From: Corticium candelabrum
Lineage: Eukaryota; Porifera; Homoscleromorpha; Homosclerophorida; Plakinidae
Assembly (NCBI RefSeq): GCF_963422355.1
Contig: NC_085094.1
Coordinates: 3,760,391 to 3,824,390 of the forward strand
Direction: 5' to 3'
Length of the DNA stretch: 64,000 bases
Positions 47,441 to 59,527 of this stretch are shown piece by piece (within the stretch, counting starts at the first letter, position 1; each line of letters opens with the position of its first letter). Under the pieces are notes generated by a model that saw nothing but the letters and a program-made list of their open reading frames with translations, had not been told where the DNA came from and searched no databases. A program made the position numbers and the translations under genes.

Positions 47441-48629
47441 CTCAGCAAACACCATATACAAAAATAATTCTAGAAGAACAATAATCCATATTGGAGGAAC
47501 AGTCAGTTTTCTCTTTGTGCCATTCAGTGGCTGTGGCTTTGCTTTTGTTCTTGTGTGAAATATTCGACTTGTTCCTTTGACAGCTTTCTAGGTTCTTCCT
47601 TTTGCTCCTTTGCCTGTCTCTCTTCTTTTCACATTTACTCTTTTGCTTTTGCTTTTCTCTTGCTTTTTCTGTAATCTTATTTGCCAAGTTGTCCTCACTG
47701 GTCAAGATGTTCTTTAGTTTCTGGTGTATTTGCAGCCTTGTGAACAACCTCTGGAATGCATGGAAGGTGAAAAGTGGGTTGCTTAGTAGAATGTAGACTG
47801 TCTCAATTCCTCCTGACAGACCTTACTAACAGAAAATTGAACATCCGTTACCAGTGCCATAGAGTATCCGTATTCTACGGGAAGCATGTTTCAGTGTGCT
47901 AGGGCTGTGTATATTGAGATACATGTACCACATCGTGTGGGTTGACAATGAGTAGGTCGTCTCAACCAGACAATATCTTGTTCTGCTGTCACATCATGCC
48001 TAATTTATCACAGTTTACCAGATACTATACAGTACTTTAGTATGCAACAATAATGGACAAGACAACCAACACAAAGGAACATACTGAAAGAATTTAAGTT
48101 AGTTAAGATTGAAATCTCCTTGTACCTGCTATTATGTCATGGTCAATCAGATCAGTCTGGCTTGTAAAGTCTATTACAAGTACCGGAAGCAAACCCTGCT
48201 TCAGAAGTACTTAGACTATCACGGCTGTCTAGAAAGAAGACATGACTTTACGAAGGATTCGAGTAGATCCATTATGTGTCGCTATGCCCCTCTATGATGG
48301 GCAAGTGGGGTCTTACCCCCATCTGGGCGCCCACCAACCCGGCAGGTGAGCCCAGCAGGGTACATGTTTCCGTGTAGTCCACACGGTGATCAATGACTAG
48401 CCAATTCAATATAGATTGCATGCATTACGGTGAATGCAAACTCGATACAGCACGCCTAGTGAATATCAGTGACCACCAGGAAAGCACTGGACGTCATCGT
48501 CAACGGACCGTTCGGCAGACCACAGGAACTCTCCAACGACTGAAACGAGTCATAGTCTCATGGATAAAGCTAGAGAAACATGAGAAAGAAAGACAGACAG
48601 ACAGACAACGTTCATAATTTGCTGTTGTC

Positions 48630-48696
48630 ACTGTGGTTTGGACCCCCAAACCATGGAGTGGTAGACATTGTCGCTAACCACTAAGCCATGGCGGTG
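48630..48696 (-). mobile_element. tRNA-like SINE head
   Basis: The minus strand starts caccgccatggcttagtgg, with an A-box-like TGGCTTAGTGGTTAGCG and a B-box-like GGTTTGGGGGTCC about 30 bp later. The tail differs from the two SINEs at 17 kb. It could be a tRNA pseudogene or another SINE family. Confidence 0.4.
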
Positions 48697-48761
48697 ACTA
48701 TTATTATTATGCACCGTCCATAGACAGGAGCTTTCTGGTCTGCCGATCGAGCTGCTGAGAT

Positions 48762-48763
48762 CC

Positions 48764-48816
<53 letters not shown>

Positions 48817-48817
48817 G
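48762..48817. repeat. (ATT)n microsatellite
   Basis: A trinucleotide array of about 55 bp. Confidence 0.95.
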
Positions 48818-49867
48818 AATTTTCTTTCACATCATGTCTAAAAATAGTCACCTCCCTCTTAAAATAGGAATGTACAAATGGACAAGCACAGCATCATTGG
48901 TGTATCTTTATGTATCACAGGATCACTAGGAGTATATTTATGACATCCAACTGACAACTGATTACAGCAGACTATCAAAGTCTGTCTACACTGTTTGCTG
49001 ACTAGCTGTACATGTACATGCAGTACATGTACCTACAAGGATACCTATGGTATTTTCACTGCTAACAACAACATGTATTCATTGGCGTGCCCACATAACG
49101 TCACCAGATAGTGCAAGTACAATAGTTAAAATATAATTAATTTAATTAATTAGAAGTTCTGTTGCTAGATGCAGTCATTCCCTAGTGGACTGAGGCAATC
49201 CAAGTGACCGGCTAACAGTGACAATTCGATCTTAGTATTTCAGTCTCAAAAATAGCCTGATCTCGCGCTTCAAGCTTTCTGCGCCCACACAAGTCTCTGT
49301 CTATCCTCAAGTTCCCGTACATTATTGCCCACGCTTCGGTCTAACTGTTCACAACAAGCTCCTACCAACTTGAATAAACCCATCGAATCACTAGAATATT
49401 CAGTGTTGTCATTCCACAGTCGCAGAACACTAGACTCGTACCCAGTCCTCCTCCTAGCAGAACACTATTACACTGGTTCAGTGAAGTTGTGTCCGAGATT
49501 GAATTACGTGAGCCAGCATCCTGCCGGCGAGTCTGAGAAACGAAAGAAAAGCAATAGAGTAAAGATATGACGGTCGAAGAAAGAAGAGACGTGTACCTCT
49601 CAAACGCGAACTAACCGGTGATTTGATACCGTTAGTCCTCCCCACATGGGAGCAGTCGTCCGAGATTAGATACCGCGCGTTCGAGTGTAAAAGAAAGCAC
49701 TCTGAGAGGTTTGTTGGAACAACGGTACAATAGTTACCGACATTTCTCAGTCACGAAGTTGGTCAACACTGGAGCTAGCGATACAGCAAAAGAACAAATG
49801 CAGATTGCAGCGAGCAAAAAAGGCGTACAGGTGTTCGAGATAAGGCGATGCGAAATGCGATCCGGGA

Positions 49868-50478
49868 CAAGAGTCTCGCGTAGCCAGACCTTATCGCCGC
49901 GTCGGCTTGGGCTACTCGGTACCGAGGCATGCCATTGGGCGCACTCGCGGTGCTTTCATTGCTTTTGGCAAGTAAAACCAGCAATCTCGCAAGACGTAAA
50001 ATTACATACACTGTACAGTACGTAATTGGCGATCTTCACCGACAGACGGTCTGCCACCTAGAATTTGGCACTTTGATCGAGTAGTTAGTAAAGTTTGAAC
50101 TTTTAGATCTATACGGAGTTCTGCAATTTTATTATACTAAGCTCTGAGCTCTAGCTTCTATTCAGTTGTGTAAAGGAAATTTAAAACCACGCCCTATCTT
50201 TAGGAGTAACTCAACTAGCTAGACGTGTCTTGTCAAGATGCTCAAATCCAATTACACTAGAGAAGGCAGTGTTAGTGGCATGCAGCGTGCGCAATAGCTA
50301 ACGTTAGCTACTTTGTAGTTTAGTTGCAGTGCATGGGCGGTGCTGTAGAGTCTGTTTCCGCCCACGTACGATAAAGTAACCGAAATGTGACTATTTTGAG
50401 TGCCCACTGTTGAAAGCACCTTAACTTTCTTCGAGTTGTGATGTGTGGCTTTGTCTCCCTTCTAACAAAAGGCAACTA
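49868..50478. other. Copy C upstream flank, shared with copy A
   Basis: It matches 66-540 in several blocks (see that entry). It marks the left limit of homology between the two DSTYK-like clusters. Confidence 0.55.
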
Positions 50479-50515
50479 TGTCGTTTGATATTCCGTCGAG
50501 ACCCACGCCTCTCTG
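50479..50515 (+). promoter_or_regulatory. Conserved upstream block of copy C
   Basis: atgtcgtttgatattccgtc followed by gagaccca lies 148 bp upstream of the copy C ATG and corresponds to the blocks at copies A, B and D. Confidence 0.45.
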
Positions 50516-50626
50516 TAACTAGACACGCATCCGTACATTAATTTAATCGCGATCGGATAACAGCTGGCACGTATTTATGACCCAGACAGTTCTATCGCTG
50601 TTTTGTCTGCGAGAGCTCGACTAGCA

Positions 50627-52833
50627 ATGTCTAGGCAGCTTCATGAAGCGTCGACGTCGAAGATAAAAGCGAAGCCAATTCCAAGGGTACGCTTCTTTCC
50701 TCGTAGGCCACTGAGTCCTGTGCCCGTTGAGAAAGTCTTGAACGCGGAATCGCTGATGGAGATGGCAGACTTGTCTATGAAACTAATTGTTGAAAAGGGG
50801 AAGTAAACAAGTGTACAACTGTATACCAGTTGAGAGAAGTACTTCTCAAACATATCAAGAGATCGTATATCACATAGACGGAACGGGTCCCCGGTATGCT
50901 AACATCATCTAGTGCCGTCTAGACACGTAACGAGAACAGTTTGCATTATCTAGCCTAGACCAATAGGACTACTTCTTGCAGCCAAAGAGATCAAGACTCA
51001 CTGGCCAGGATTCCAAAGACGACAACTTCTGAAGATGAACTCAAAGCAAGCACTGCTGTTTCAGGATTTTGGCAAAATTTCTCCAAATTTCAACAAGCTT
51101 TGTGAATTAATCAAAGAATGCTTCCCAAAGCTCTTGAGAACAGGACAAAACAATTGCCAAGGCATGTTAACAAAACTGCAATTACAGGAATTTGTTTTTA
51201 CTTCTGTGTTTTGCATTTTACAGCAAACCGTGCAGCCTCATAAGTTATGCAGAGCATGCTTTGGACACAGCAATCAGCAGCTGCGAGTACCTGTCACGAA
51301 TTGACAAACAAATTGATAGGAAGGTCTCGTAAGTTGACGACTGATCTTGTTCATCATTTCAGGTCAGAAAATGGGCGTAATAACGTCCTGAAATGAAAAA
51401 CATCCATGTTACAACATGAGCAGCAACAGAGCTACGATAGACAAAACGTACACGAGTTTTTAGTTCTTCGACTTTCTCAAGAAATAGTCGGCAGTGAAGG
51501 CTACCAGAATCTTTGTCAGTGGACAAATGGCAGCTTTGTTCAAGATGTCCAGAAAGCACAGAGAATATTGAACTTTCTGAACTTAGATGTAAGTGGTGGA
51601 AACACATCTAACAAAACAGTTACATTTGCTGATGCCATCTTCATCAATGATGATTATAATGATGTAAGATGGACTACTAAGAAATAGCTGCAGCTGTTGG
51701 AGCTGCGCCATTGTTACTTGCAGCCGCTCCAGTTGCACTTGCTGTTGGGGTCATTGCCACTCCTTTCTATGCACTGATAAAGCTAGCTCAGTCTGTAAAG
51801 CAGAAGTCCTTCAAAGCAGCAGTGACACATATGATGAGTTCCTAAACCAATGCTAAGCAAAAGACTCGAAAAATCTCCATGACCTCATTTTGATTTTACT
51901 AGAACATTCCTGTGCTTCTGTGAAATTGTCAGAAAAGACATTCCTGATCAACTACGCAGAATTCGCGGACAGTTGACTGCGCTTGAGAAGCAACAGGAAG
52001 TTCATATTCCAAGGTACAAGGCGTTGCAGTGCAAGTGTCAAGAGCAAAAATTTGAGTTGGCAAAGTTTAACTTGCAATTTTATGTTCACCGCTATACCGC
52101 AAGCGATCTCACATGGTCCCAGCATGATAAACCAATAGGTTCTTGCAGTTTTGGTGCAGTCTATAAAGTCATTCTTCCTGGCATGAAGCAAGCTGCACTA
52201 AAATTTCCAGATGATGTCACTACAAATGCAAAAGCTCCTGAGTTCAAGAGAGAACTGGACACTTCTAGGTAATAACCTTTAATTGGAATCAATATATAGT
52301 GTTTATCAATTATGATTTGTTTGCTTTGTTTTGTCTGGCAGCAAGTGCAGTCACACAAACATTGTGAAGTTTTATGGAACAATACAGGTCTTAGCAAACC
52401 CACTAAAACTGGGATTGCTTTATGAATTGTGTGACAGCAGAAGCCTGGCAAACGTCATTACAGATGTCAAACGAGAACCTGCGTATACAGTAACAGGATT
52501 CTCATATGCTCAAGATCTTGCACTAAATATAGTGAAAAGTCTAGACTATTTGCATGGAAACAATGTCATTCATCGAAATCTAAAACCAGAAAATATTCTG
52601 GTAAGCAATTTAAAGGGCTCAAACAGTCAGCAATGTCATTGTATTGTTGTTATGTAATGTCATAGATTACTGCTCGAAACGAAGTCAAGCGTGCAGATAT
52701 TGGTCTGGCCAATCACATAAGGCAAGCAAAGAGTACTGTGTGTGAAATCTATGCACATATGGCACCTGAGATAATGAGCGGAAAGCCCTACACGCGGTCA
52801 GTGGATCTGTTCAGTTTTGGAATCATCATGTGG
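50627..52833 (+). pseudogene. DSTYK-like copy C, pseudogene
   Basis: Exon 1 starts MSRQLHEASTSKIKAKPIPR and stops after 60 codons. Exons 2-4 and half of exon 5 are missing: sequence jumps at about 50960 to the exon 5 part HWPGFQRRQLLKMNSKQALL. Exon 6 is shortened and frameshifted but keeps the coiled region, LDVSGGNTS, the hydrophobic stretch and SCSFGAVYKVILPGMKQAAL. Exon 7 (52343-52600) is readable; its catalytic loop is HRN instead of HxD. Exon 8 is cut at FSFGIIMW (52833), followed by unrelated sequence and a (CA)n tract. The GTPase P-loop is gone and the kinase lacks its catalytic Asp. Confidence 0.8.
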
Positions 52834-52925
52834 TCAGTGTTCAAGCCTGTGCTACAAAACGGGAAATTTGACATGTAATGTGTAGTCTTGAAAACCAAAT
52901 GTGGCAGTATCATACGCTGCGAGTG

Positions 52926-53055
<130 letters not shown>

Positions 53056-53413
53056 TAATTCAGTTAAGATTGTGTTGTATGTGAATTCTATATATGCAAA
53101 TCCTGTAAAGTATACCAGTGAACACGTGCCATCGCCGATTTGCGGAAATTGTGTACTAACCGAAAACGGCGCGTTCCATGCAGTTGCGCATACGTGTTGG
53201 GTTGACTGCATTAACAGCCCGATTTCGTCGCGAAACGGAGGCAAAGCTTTCGTACTGGGGTTTCCGCCCACATTTTGCACTCCTACGTAACAACAATAGT
53301 ATAATCTAGAGAGATGTACGTACAATACCTAAAAGGTGGGAACACCCTAGCTATATGTTGGAACGTTTTACTGTTATGTAGTAATATGTGGCTCCGCGTT
53401 TCTTCTAAAAACA

Positions 53414-53447
53414 ACCGCGTCGTTTGGTATTCCCTCGAGACCCAAAG
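53414..53447 (+). promoter_or_regulatory. Conserved upstream block of gene D
   Basis: cgcgtcgtttggtattccct followed by cgagaccca lies 171 bp upstream of the gene D ATG, nearly identical to the gene B block. Confidence 0.5.
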
Positions 53448-53584
53448 ACCACCTTGTCCCAAAACGCTAATTAGCTTTTCTAAGAGCTAATTTAAAATTA
53501 GCAGAAGTCACAGCTTGTTCATATTTACGACGCATTCAATCTTGAAGTTGTACTGCTTTCTTTGCTTCAAGAGTTCAACCAACA

Positions 53585-55999
53585 ATGTCTAGGCAGCTAC
53601 ATGAAGCGTCAAAGAGAACACCGATGCCAGCTCCAAGAACGCGCCCCCGTCTTCGGCCATCATGTCCTGTGCCTGTTGAAGCAATCTTGAACGCAAAGTC
53701 GATGTATGACATGGAACACTTGTCCAAACCACTAAACGTTGAGCAAGAGGAACTGAGAAACTGTACGAATGTGGAGGAGATGCGAGAAATCCTTCTCAAA
53801 CATGTCAAAAAATCGTATCGCGTAGACAGAGCAGAGGCTCCGGTAGGTTACTACGATGTATAGTGTCACCAATCTAGACAAGTAACGAGAATATTTTGTC
53901 CCATCTATAGCCTATCGCCGTAGCTCAATCGCTACTCAAACAAAACAAAGATACAAAAGCACAATTCGTAGAGCTAGTCAACAAGACAGAAGACTTCGTT
54001 TATGGAGATGATCACGAGTGGTTTGATAAACTTCGCATCACTAACGACAAACTTTGGGTGAAGCGAGCGGATTTTCAAAAAATTAGAGAAGAATGTGAGA
54101 AGAAACCAATGCTGCTAGTTGCAGGTAATTTGGTCATTTGTCAAAGTGTTATGTGTTGGTATTTTATATCTTAACCATGCAGGAATGTCACTAATTAGTT
54201 GTTGCGACCAATCAGAATAACTGATAACAAGTGGACCGATAGTACCAATGGCGACGCGTTTCTATAGCAATTATGTATCAACTTACATATCGTATGTAGT
54301 ACACTGCAGTGGTTTAACGGACTGTAACTTCTCTGCTTTCTGTTGACCTACCAACGTTATAGTCTAGCACATTCTACCCTGGCTAGCTGTCATGATGAAA
54401 TCTTACGTAACTCTCAATTGTCCTAATTAGAGGCCCATGTCGCTCATGCCACGACTTCACATTATTATTCTGCCACGTGACTTATACGAGGCAAAAACTC
54501 GATTACAAAATTCGACCAAACTTAACGATAACTTAAAGTTAATGCTTTTGAAAACACAGATTTTGCTAAAAGTATCCTAAGTTAATAATTAATTAAATGA
54601 CTAGCAATGCAAGTTGAGTACACGTACATCCACAGTAGCCTCGCCCGGGACGCAGAGTGTATTGCAGCCCAGGATGCGCTGCCATCACCACTACTTATCA
54701 TCACTAGTGGTGATGGCAGCACATCCGTAGCTGCAGTCCACACTGCATCTGGGGCGAGGCTACACATGCACACACTGGTGTCTGCACTCACGGGTCACAA
54801 AATTTAGAACTTGATCAAAAATCAGAAAACGTTCAGTTTTACTCATTCACTGTGCCACAAACCCAAGCATGGTTTTAAATATATAAGGTTTAACTAAATT
54901 AACAGGGGTTAGTGACTCAGTAAGTCTACCTTATTGCTAGTGGTCTAAACCTAGTGAAAACCTTACGGTGAGGTTTGCAGCACAGTCGCTGTGTTTGGAG
55001 TCAATAAAATTTGTGGCTTGTACGTAAATCTAGTTTTTTAAAATTTACCCAAAATAAGCAACGTACTGAACTGAGCTTCTTACAACATTAAATGCTGTGA
55101 AAACAATTACATGTAGAGTCTACAGGAAAACAAATAGCGTCTAACCTATATAACTACTGATTGCATAACAGATAGCTGGCTGCTTTTCTAAATCTAAAAT
55201 TGTACATGAGCAGAAAAACTGCTACTATAAAATGTGACAAAACCACATTAATTACGCTTAACATTTAGTTAATCACTGTCCATATTTGTAATTAAACGTC
55301 TTCAACGTCATTACTTGTACAGCACAGTTACTTGCTTGTCAATCAGAGCACACGTTAATTGTCATGTGACCCTACCATAAGCCTATAGCCTTACTAGCAC
55401 TATAACCCAATACAATACTGCTTTTCATCTTTTTCTGTAAACTAGGTAGCAGTTCTGTTGGCAAGAGTACTTTGCTTAATGCTCTGCTTGGAGAAGAAAT
55501 CCTTCCAATGGATTACAGTGCAGCTACAAAAGTGCTTTGTGACATCAACTTTGGCACGAAGAAAGAAGCTGTCATTCATAATGAAATGACAATTAAAGAA
55601 TGGATTAATCTAACGACTTATGAAGGACGGGAAAGACTTAGAAAAGTTGTAAGTCACAAAAAGGAACACGTCAGCAATAGATTATTCCAAGCAGATCTCT
55701 CTGGCAAAGAAAGCCCAAAGACTTCAAGCAGAGCAACTCAGTGTTCACGCGTTTCAATTTTCTGGCCCAATGAGTATTTGCAGGTATACATCGATATTGA
55801 TCTTTAGTAGAATTTTATAAATAGATAAAAGATCTAATAATATTTGTAGAATTTTACGTTGGTTGACAGCCCTGGTGTGACAGAAGATGATGCAGAAAGC
55901 TCCACAACACGAGAAATTACTGAGAATTGTCAACGTAGTGCTGCATGTGGCTTTATCTACATGCTGGATGCTACCCGAGCAGCAGAAGAGACAGCACAG
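53585..55999 (+). CDS. DSTYK-like GTPase/kinase gene copy D, exons 1-4 (5' half)
   Basis: Exons are 53585-53842, 53911-54124, 55446-55783 and 55850-55999, all with GT-AG borders and phases identical to gene B. They encode the Pro-rich N-terminus (RPRLRPSCPVPVEAILNAKS), the helical module (EMREILLKHVKKSYRV), the P-loop GSSSVGKS, the switch region and DSPG (LVDSPGVTEDDAE). All four exons are open, so the GTPase half looks functional. Exons 5-8 with the NKxD box, hydrophobic hairpin and kinase are not in the window; from about 56.1 kb the sequence is occupied by gypsy and other repeats. Either the intron is expanded, as in gene B, or the gene is truncated. Confidence 0.8.
54635..54763. mobile_element. 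Foldback MITE (Mutator-like)
   Basis: Two arms of about 58 bp form a hairpin: gtagcctcgcccgggacgca on the left and, inverted, gtagcctcgccccagatgca on the right, meeting at ccatcaccact. It is flanked by acatccaca (54626-54634) and acatgcaca (54764-54772), a 9-bp target duplication with one mismatch, typical of MULEs. The matching intron position in gene B (about 15490) lacks it. Confidence 0.75.
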
Positions 56000-56617
56000 G
56001 TACTATTAATGCATTTCCAAATGTGTTGTTTTGTTTCTAAACTTTACGTTTTTCTAACTTCAAAACACATTTCCAAAAGACATCAAGAATATAAAATCCT
56101 AATTAAATTCTTGTAATATAATAAATAGTCTGTATATATGTACATCTTCGTGCTGTTTTTACCTCTGCTTGCTGACCAGCTGTGCTGTACAACGCCATAG
56201 TATAGATAGAAGTATAGACAATGGACAAGTCTTGGTTCATCACTACCACGTAATTTTGTCTGTGCACGGTTGATGCACCGTTTTCTTGATGCTTGTAGTG
56301 ACTGCAACTTAATTGTTTCACGCAGGTTATCAACTACGGTAGTTTCCCGGATCGAACCAAAACCCCGTATCTACTATACTTCTTCCCCAAACAGCAACAG
56401 CAAAAATACAAAAATCACTACTTCTAGTGTAGAGGTTCAGTCTGTCTGGCGCCTTGACGGTTCTTGCAGAGCGCCTCAACTTTACTGGCCTGGAACCTAT
56501 GTTTACGGAATCTCCTGTAGCTACGTCGACATGTAGCTCTTGTGCTGTCCGATCATGCTGTTGCTTTTTGTTGTGCTTGCTTGGATGTAATACCAGGTCG
56601 TAATTGCATTGCCTTCG
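56000..56617. other. Copy D intron 4 start and old repeats
   Basis: After copy D exon 4 there is AT-rich intron. The block 56294-56385 is shared with 30776-30870. At about 56420-56600 the minus strand has a gypsy pol-tail-like segment (QQHDRTAQELH, LRRSARTVKAPDRLNL), a small antisense fossil fragment. Confidence 0.45.
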
Positions 56618-57629
56618 TGTAGTAGTAGTTCCCGTATACAACACTTGTGGCACGCATGCGCTTAGAGTCCGTACAATAGAGCACGTGGAATTGCATCGAC
56701 TCATTCTGGTCCAATTGCTAACACTACATGGTGACAGAAATAGTCAGGCGAGTTAATCATGGCGAACGAGACGTTTCAACTACCTAAACCATTCGACTTC
56801 AGCCATTCAGAAGAATGGATCAGATGGATAAAAAGATTTGAGCGCTATCGTAAGGTAAATGAGCTGAATTAGAAAGGAAGGTCCAGCACAAGTCTCAACA
56901 TTAGTCTACGCAATGTGAGACAAAGCTGGAGATATTCTGACAGCGCTTTCCTTGTCCGCAGACCAAATGAAGAACTATGAAACTGTCGAAGAAGTTTGAG
57001 GGCCATTTTCATCAAAAGAAAGAACATTATTTATGAACGGCCTCGGTTTAACCAACGACAACAAGACGAGGGTGAGTCCGTGGACGCTTTTATAACGTCG
57101 CTGTTTAGTTTGGCTAAGGATTGTCAGTTTGGCACACTGCATGATGATTTGATACGATATCGGATCGTAATTGGATTGAAGGACAATCGGTTGTCAGAAA
57201 GATACAAATCGACCAGGAATTAATTCTGGAGAATGCAGTAACAACAGCTACACAAACGGAAGTGGTCAAACAACAATACAAGACATTACGTAGCCATCTC
57301 CTAGAGGAATCAGCTGTCACACTCGAAAAGGACCATCAGTGCTGTGGAGAAAGGCAAGAAGAAACAATACAAAAAACCCACCGTAAGAGTAGTAAGGTAG
57401 AGTACCGGTTCCGGCGCACTTCCGGTCTGCGATACTCGCTGCGCTCGTAGCACATCCCGTAAGTTCGCCAGAACGCGGTCTCTACACTACTACCTATAGC
57501 ACAATCCTATAATACATTCATTTTTGCAAGCTTTGAAAAAATAGTCTTTTGTATTGGAGAGATCGGGAGTGTGCCAGCTTTGGAAAAATAATTTTTTTTT
57601 GTATTGGAGAGCCGAAAATGTTGCCTGTA

Positions 57630-57795
57630 TTTTTGGATTTTCTTTGCCTATCTGTATTTTTGGATTTTCTCTGTTTGCCTGCATTTTGGATTTTCTTTGT
57701 CTGTCTGTATTTTTAAATTTTCTCTGTCTGCCTGCCTACTGTCTGTACTTTTGAATTTTCTCTGTCCTGTCTGTTATATTTTTGGATTTTCTATA
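57630..57795. repeat. Minisatellite, about 30-36 bp units
   Basis: About five units built on tttggattttctctgtctgc lie just inside the left terminal repeat of the 5.2-kb element. Confidence 0.8.
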
Positions 57796-57851
57796 CTTGT
57801 CCCAGGTCCAAGCTAGAACGAAACCCCAACAGTGGCATAGTACACGGGTCC

Positions 57852-58169
57852 TTAGGGGAATTCGGATTCTTCGCCGGGGTAGAGACGTTGCCGTACTATA
57901 TACGCATTCTTTCCTTCCATCTCGTCGAGCGCGATCCGATCTTGTATATCTTCTGAGGAAACGTAGCCAACGAGTTCCGACCCGTATTCATGCGGAAATT
58001 GGTAGATCGCTGCAACATCCGGAGGACGAATCCTGCGCTGGAAAGGTTGTTCTGGGCTTTTGGCCGCTCTCTCCAACATTCTCCTCCACGTCTCCCTATC
58101 CGAAAATAGCTCTCTTGGGGCTCCATGTTGTACGTCCTCCTCGTCCCATACAACTTGGTATCTCGACAT
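57852..58169 (-). other. Small ORF of the 5.2-kb element (105 aa)
   Basis: Reading from an ATG on the minus strand: MSRYQVVWDEEDVQHGAPRE, later ELVGYVSSEDIQDRIALDEM. The composition is protein-like and acidic, and it is the last ORF before the left end. No family is recognised. Confidence 0.4.
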
Positions 58170-58213
58170 ATTGTAGGCACCCAGACCTTGGTATACAAAT
58201 TTGTCCCATTTGT

Positions 58214-59484
58214 CTAGAAGTGTGTTCTATCTTTTTTGGCTTTCCTCTTGGCAAGGTCTTGCCTTGGAGAGGAGATGGAGCCTTTTGCGTTATTTCGAGT
58301 ATCTGTTGTTGTGAATGCCCATCTCCATGTGGTTCTCCAAGAGCTTCGGTTTGCACCGTATATTGTGTTCGATACTAGTATTGGACTTGTACGGCCTGAA
58401 ATGGATCTCGAGTGCGTACCTGTACGTATCCTCCTAGCTTCAATTCTGTATGGACCGCCGGTTGGGAGTGTCTCGAGCCCCATACACTGCTCGCAGTCTG
58501 GGTCCAGAAGTCGCCTTTCGTTTGGTGGGGATGTGGAGGACTCTGTGGCGCTCTCTGTGGTACTCTCGCCAGCACTCACTGTGGCACCCTCTACGGCTCC
58601 CTCTACGAGGTTCTCTTTGGCAACCTCTGCAACGTCCTCTGTGGTGCTCGCCGTAGCACTCTCTGTACAACTCGTTGTGGCATCCTCGCTCTTCCGTGGG
58701 GTCTATCTATAGGAGCCGGAACGAATTCGACGCACAAGGCCTTGTTTTTGCTTTTGTCGTCCAAACATAGAGCGTTCGCAACACCATGGGATATGCTGGC
58801 AAGGATGGATCGCCTTGCAGTATTACTTCGATGAATTCGTTTGAAGCCTACACCTCTCCTTCGATCTCCAGTGCATACTTTGCGACACCCAGGCAGATGT
58901 ACGTGCCGTAGGACTCTACGTAGTACTCGTGGGGAACGTCTAATGTGCGCGTCGTTTGCTCTGCTTTCTTTTGGGTGTCCACAATACCCGCATCGGTCCG
59001 AGTTGCTCGTTGAGTGCGGCGGGTTGCTCGTACGGAGCGGACTCGAGTGCAACGCGCATGACCTTGTGCTTGTATTGTGTCGTCGCCGGTTGTAGAACCC
59101 GCAACAGTAAAGGATCTTTCAAGAGGCTTGGAACGGCTTGGATATGTTCCTCCATGAAGGTGTTGGACATGAACATGCGACCTTGGATCTGGAAGGCGTA
59201 TTCCGTGCACCACGAAAGTTGCATTCGGCATAGGCCTCGACGCAAAGTAAATGGGCTTTCAAGAGGCTTGAATCGGCTTGGACCAGGTCCTCCACGAAGG
59301 TGTTGGACATGTACATGCACCCTTGGATCTGGAAGGCGTACTTCCGTGCACCACAAAAGTTGCATTCGGCATAGTCCTCGACGCGGAATTCGGTGTCTTC
59401 CGTAAGCACTTCCAGTTTGAAAAATTCAATCTGTTTTGTTTCGGGTAGTATCCACATCTTGCCGCGGCGGTCGTGTCGTGCCAT
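58214..59484 (-). other. Coding-like region of the 5.2-kb element with Ser/Thr/Glu repeats and a duplicated Cys unit
   Basis: On the minus strand a low-complexity Ser/Thr/Glu/Ala stretch (ESTTESATESSTS) lies at about 58500-58680. Upstream, a unit of about 146 bp is present twice in tandem (about 59105-59250 and 59251-59385); each contains a short Cys pair motif of the type AECNFCGAR. Family unknown. Confidence 0.35.
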
Positions 59485-59527
59485 TGCGTAGTCGAGCTTC
59501 TGCTCGGTATTTTCTAACTCTATTTAT

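Larger units (their letters stand above)
47800..49867. other. Region without a supported gene
   Basis: Contents: a tRNA-like head on the minus strand at 48630-48696, an (ATT)n tract at 48762-48817 and, at about 49256-49472, a stretch with an AATAAA-containing cttgaataaacccatc and gcagaacactattaca that could be an LTR remnant. No coding region is supported. Confidence 0.4.

Noticed and set aside
47442-47747. 101-codon Lys-rich minus ORF
   Set aside because: Low complexity, from an A-rich strand; no splice or start support and no homology seen.
49256-49472. Solo LTR upstream of copy C
   Set aside because: The AATAAA and end-like motifs are suggestive, but no second copy or target duplication was found in the window.
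54582-54807. ORFs on both strands at 54.6-54.8 kb
   Set aside because: They read across the foldback MITE; the near-identical reading on both strands is due to the palindrome.
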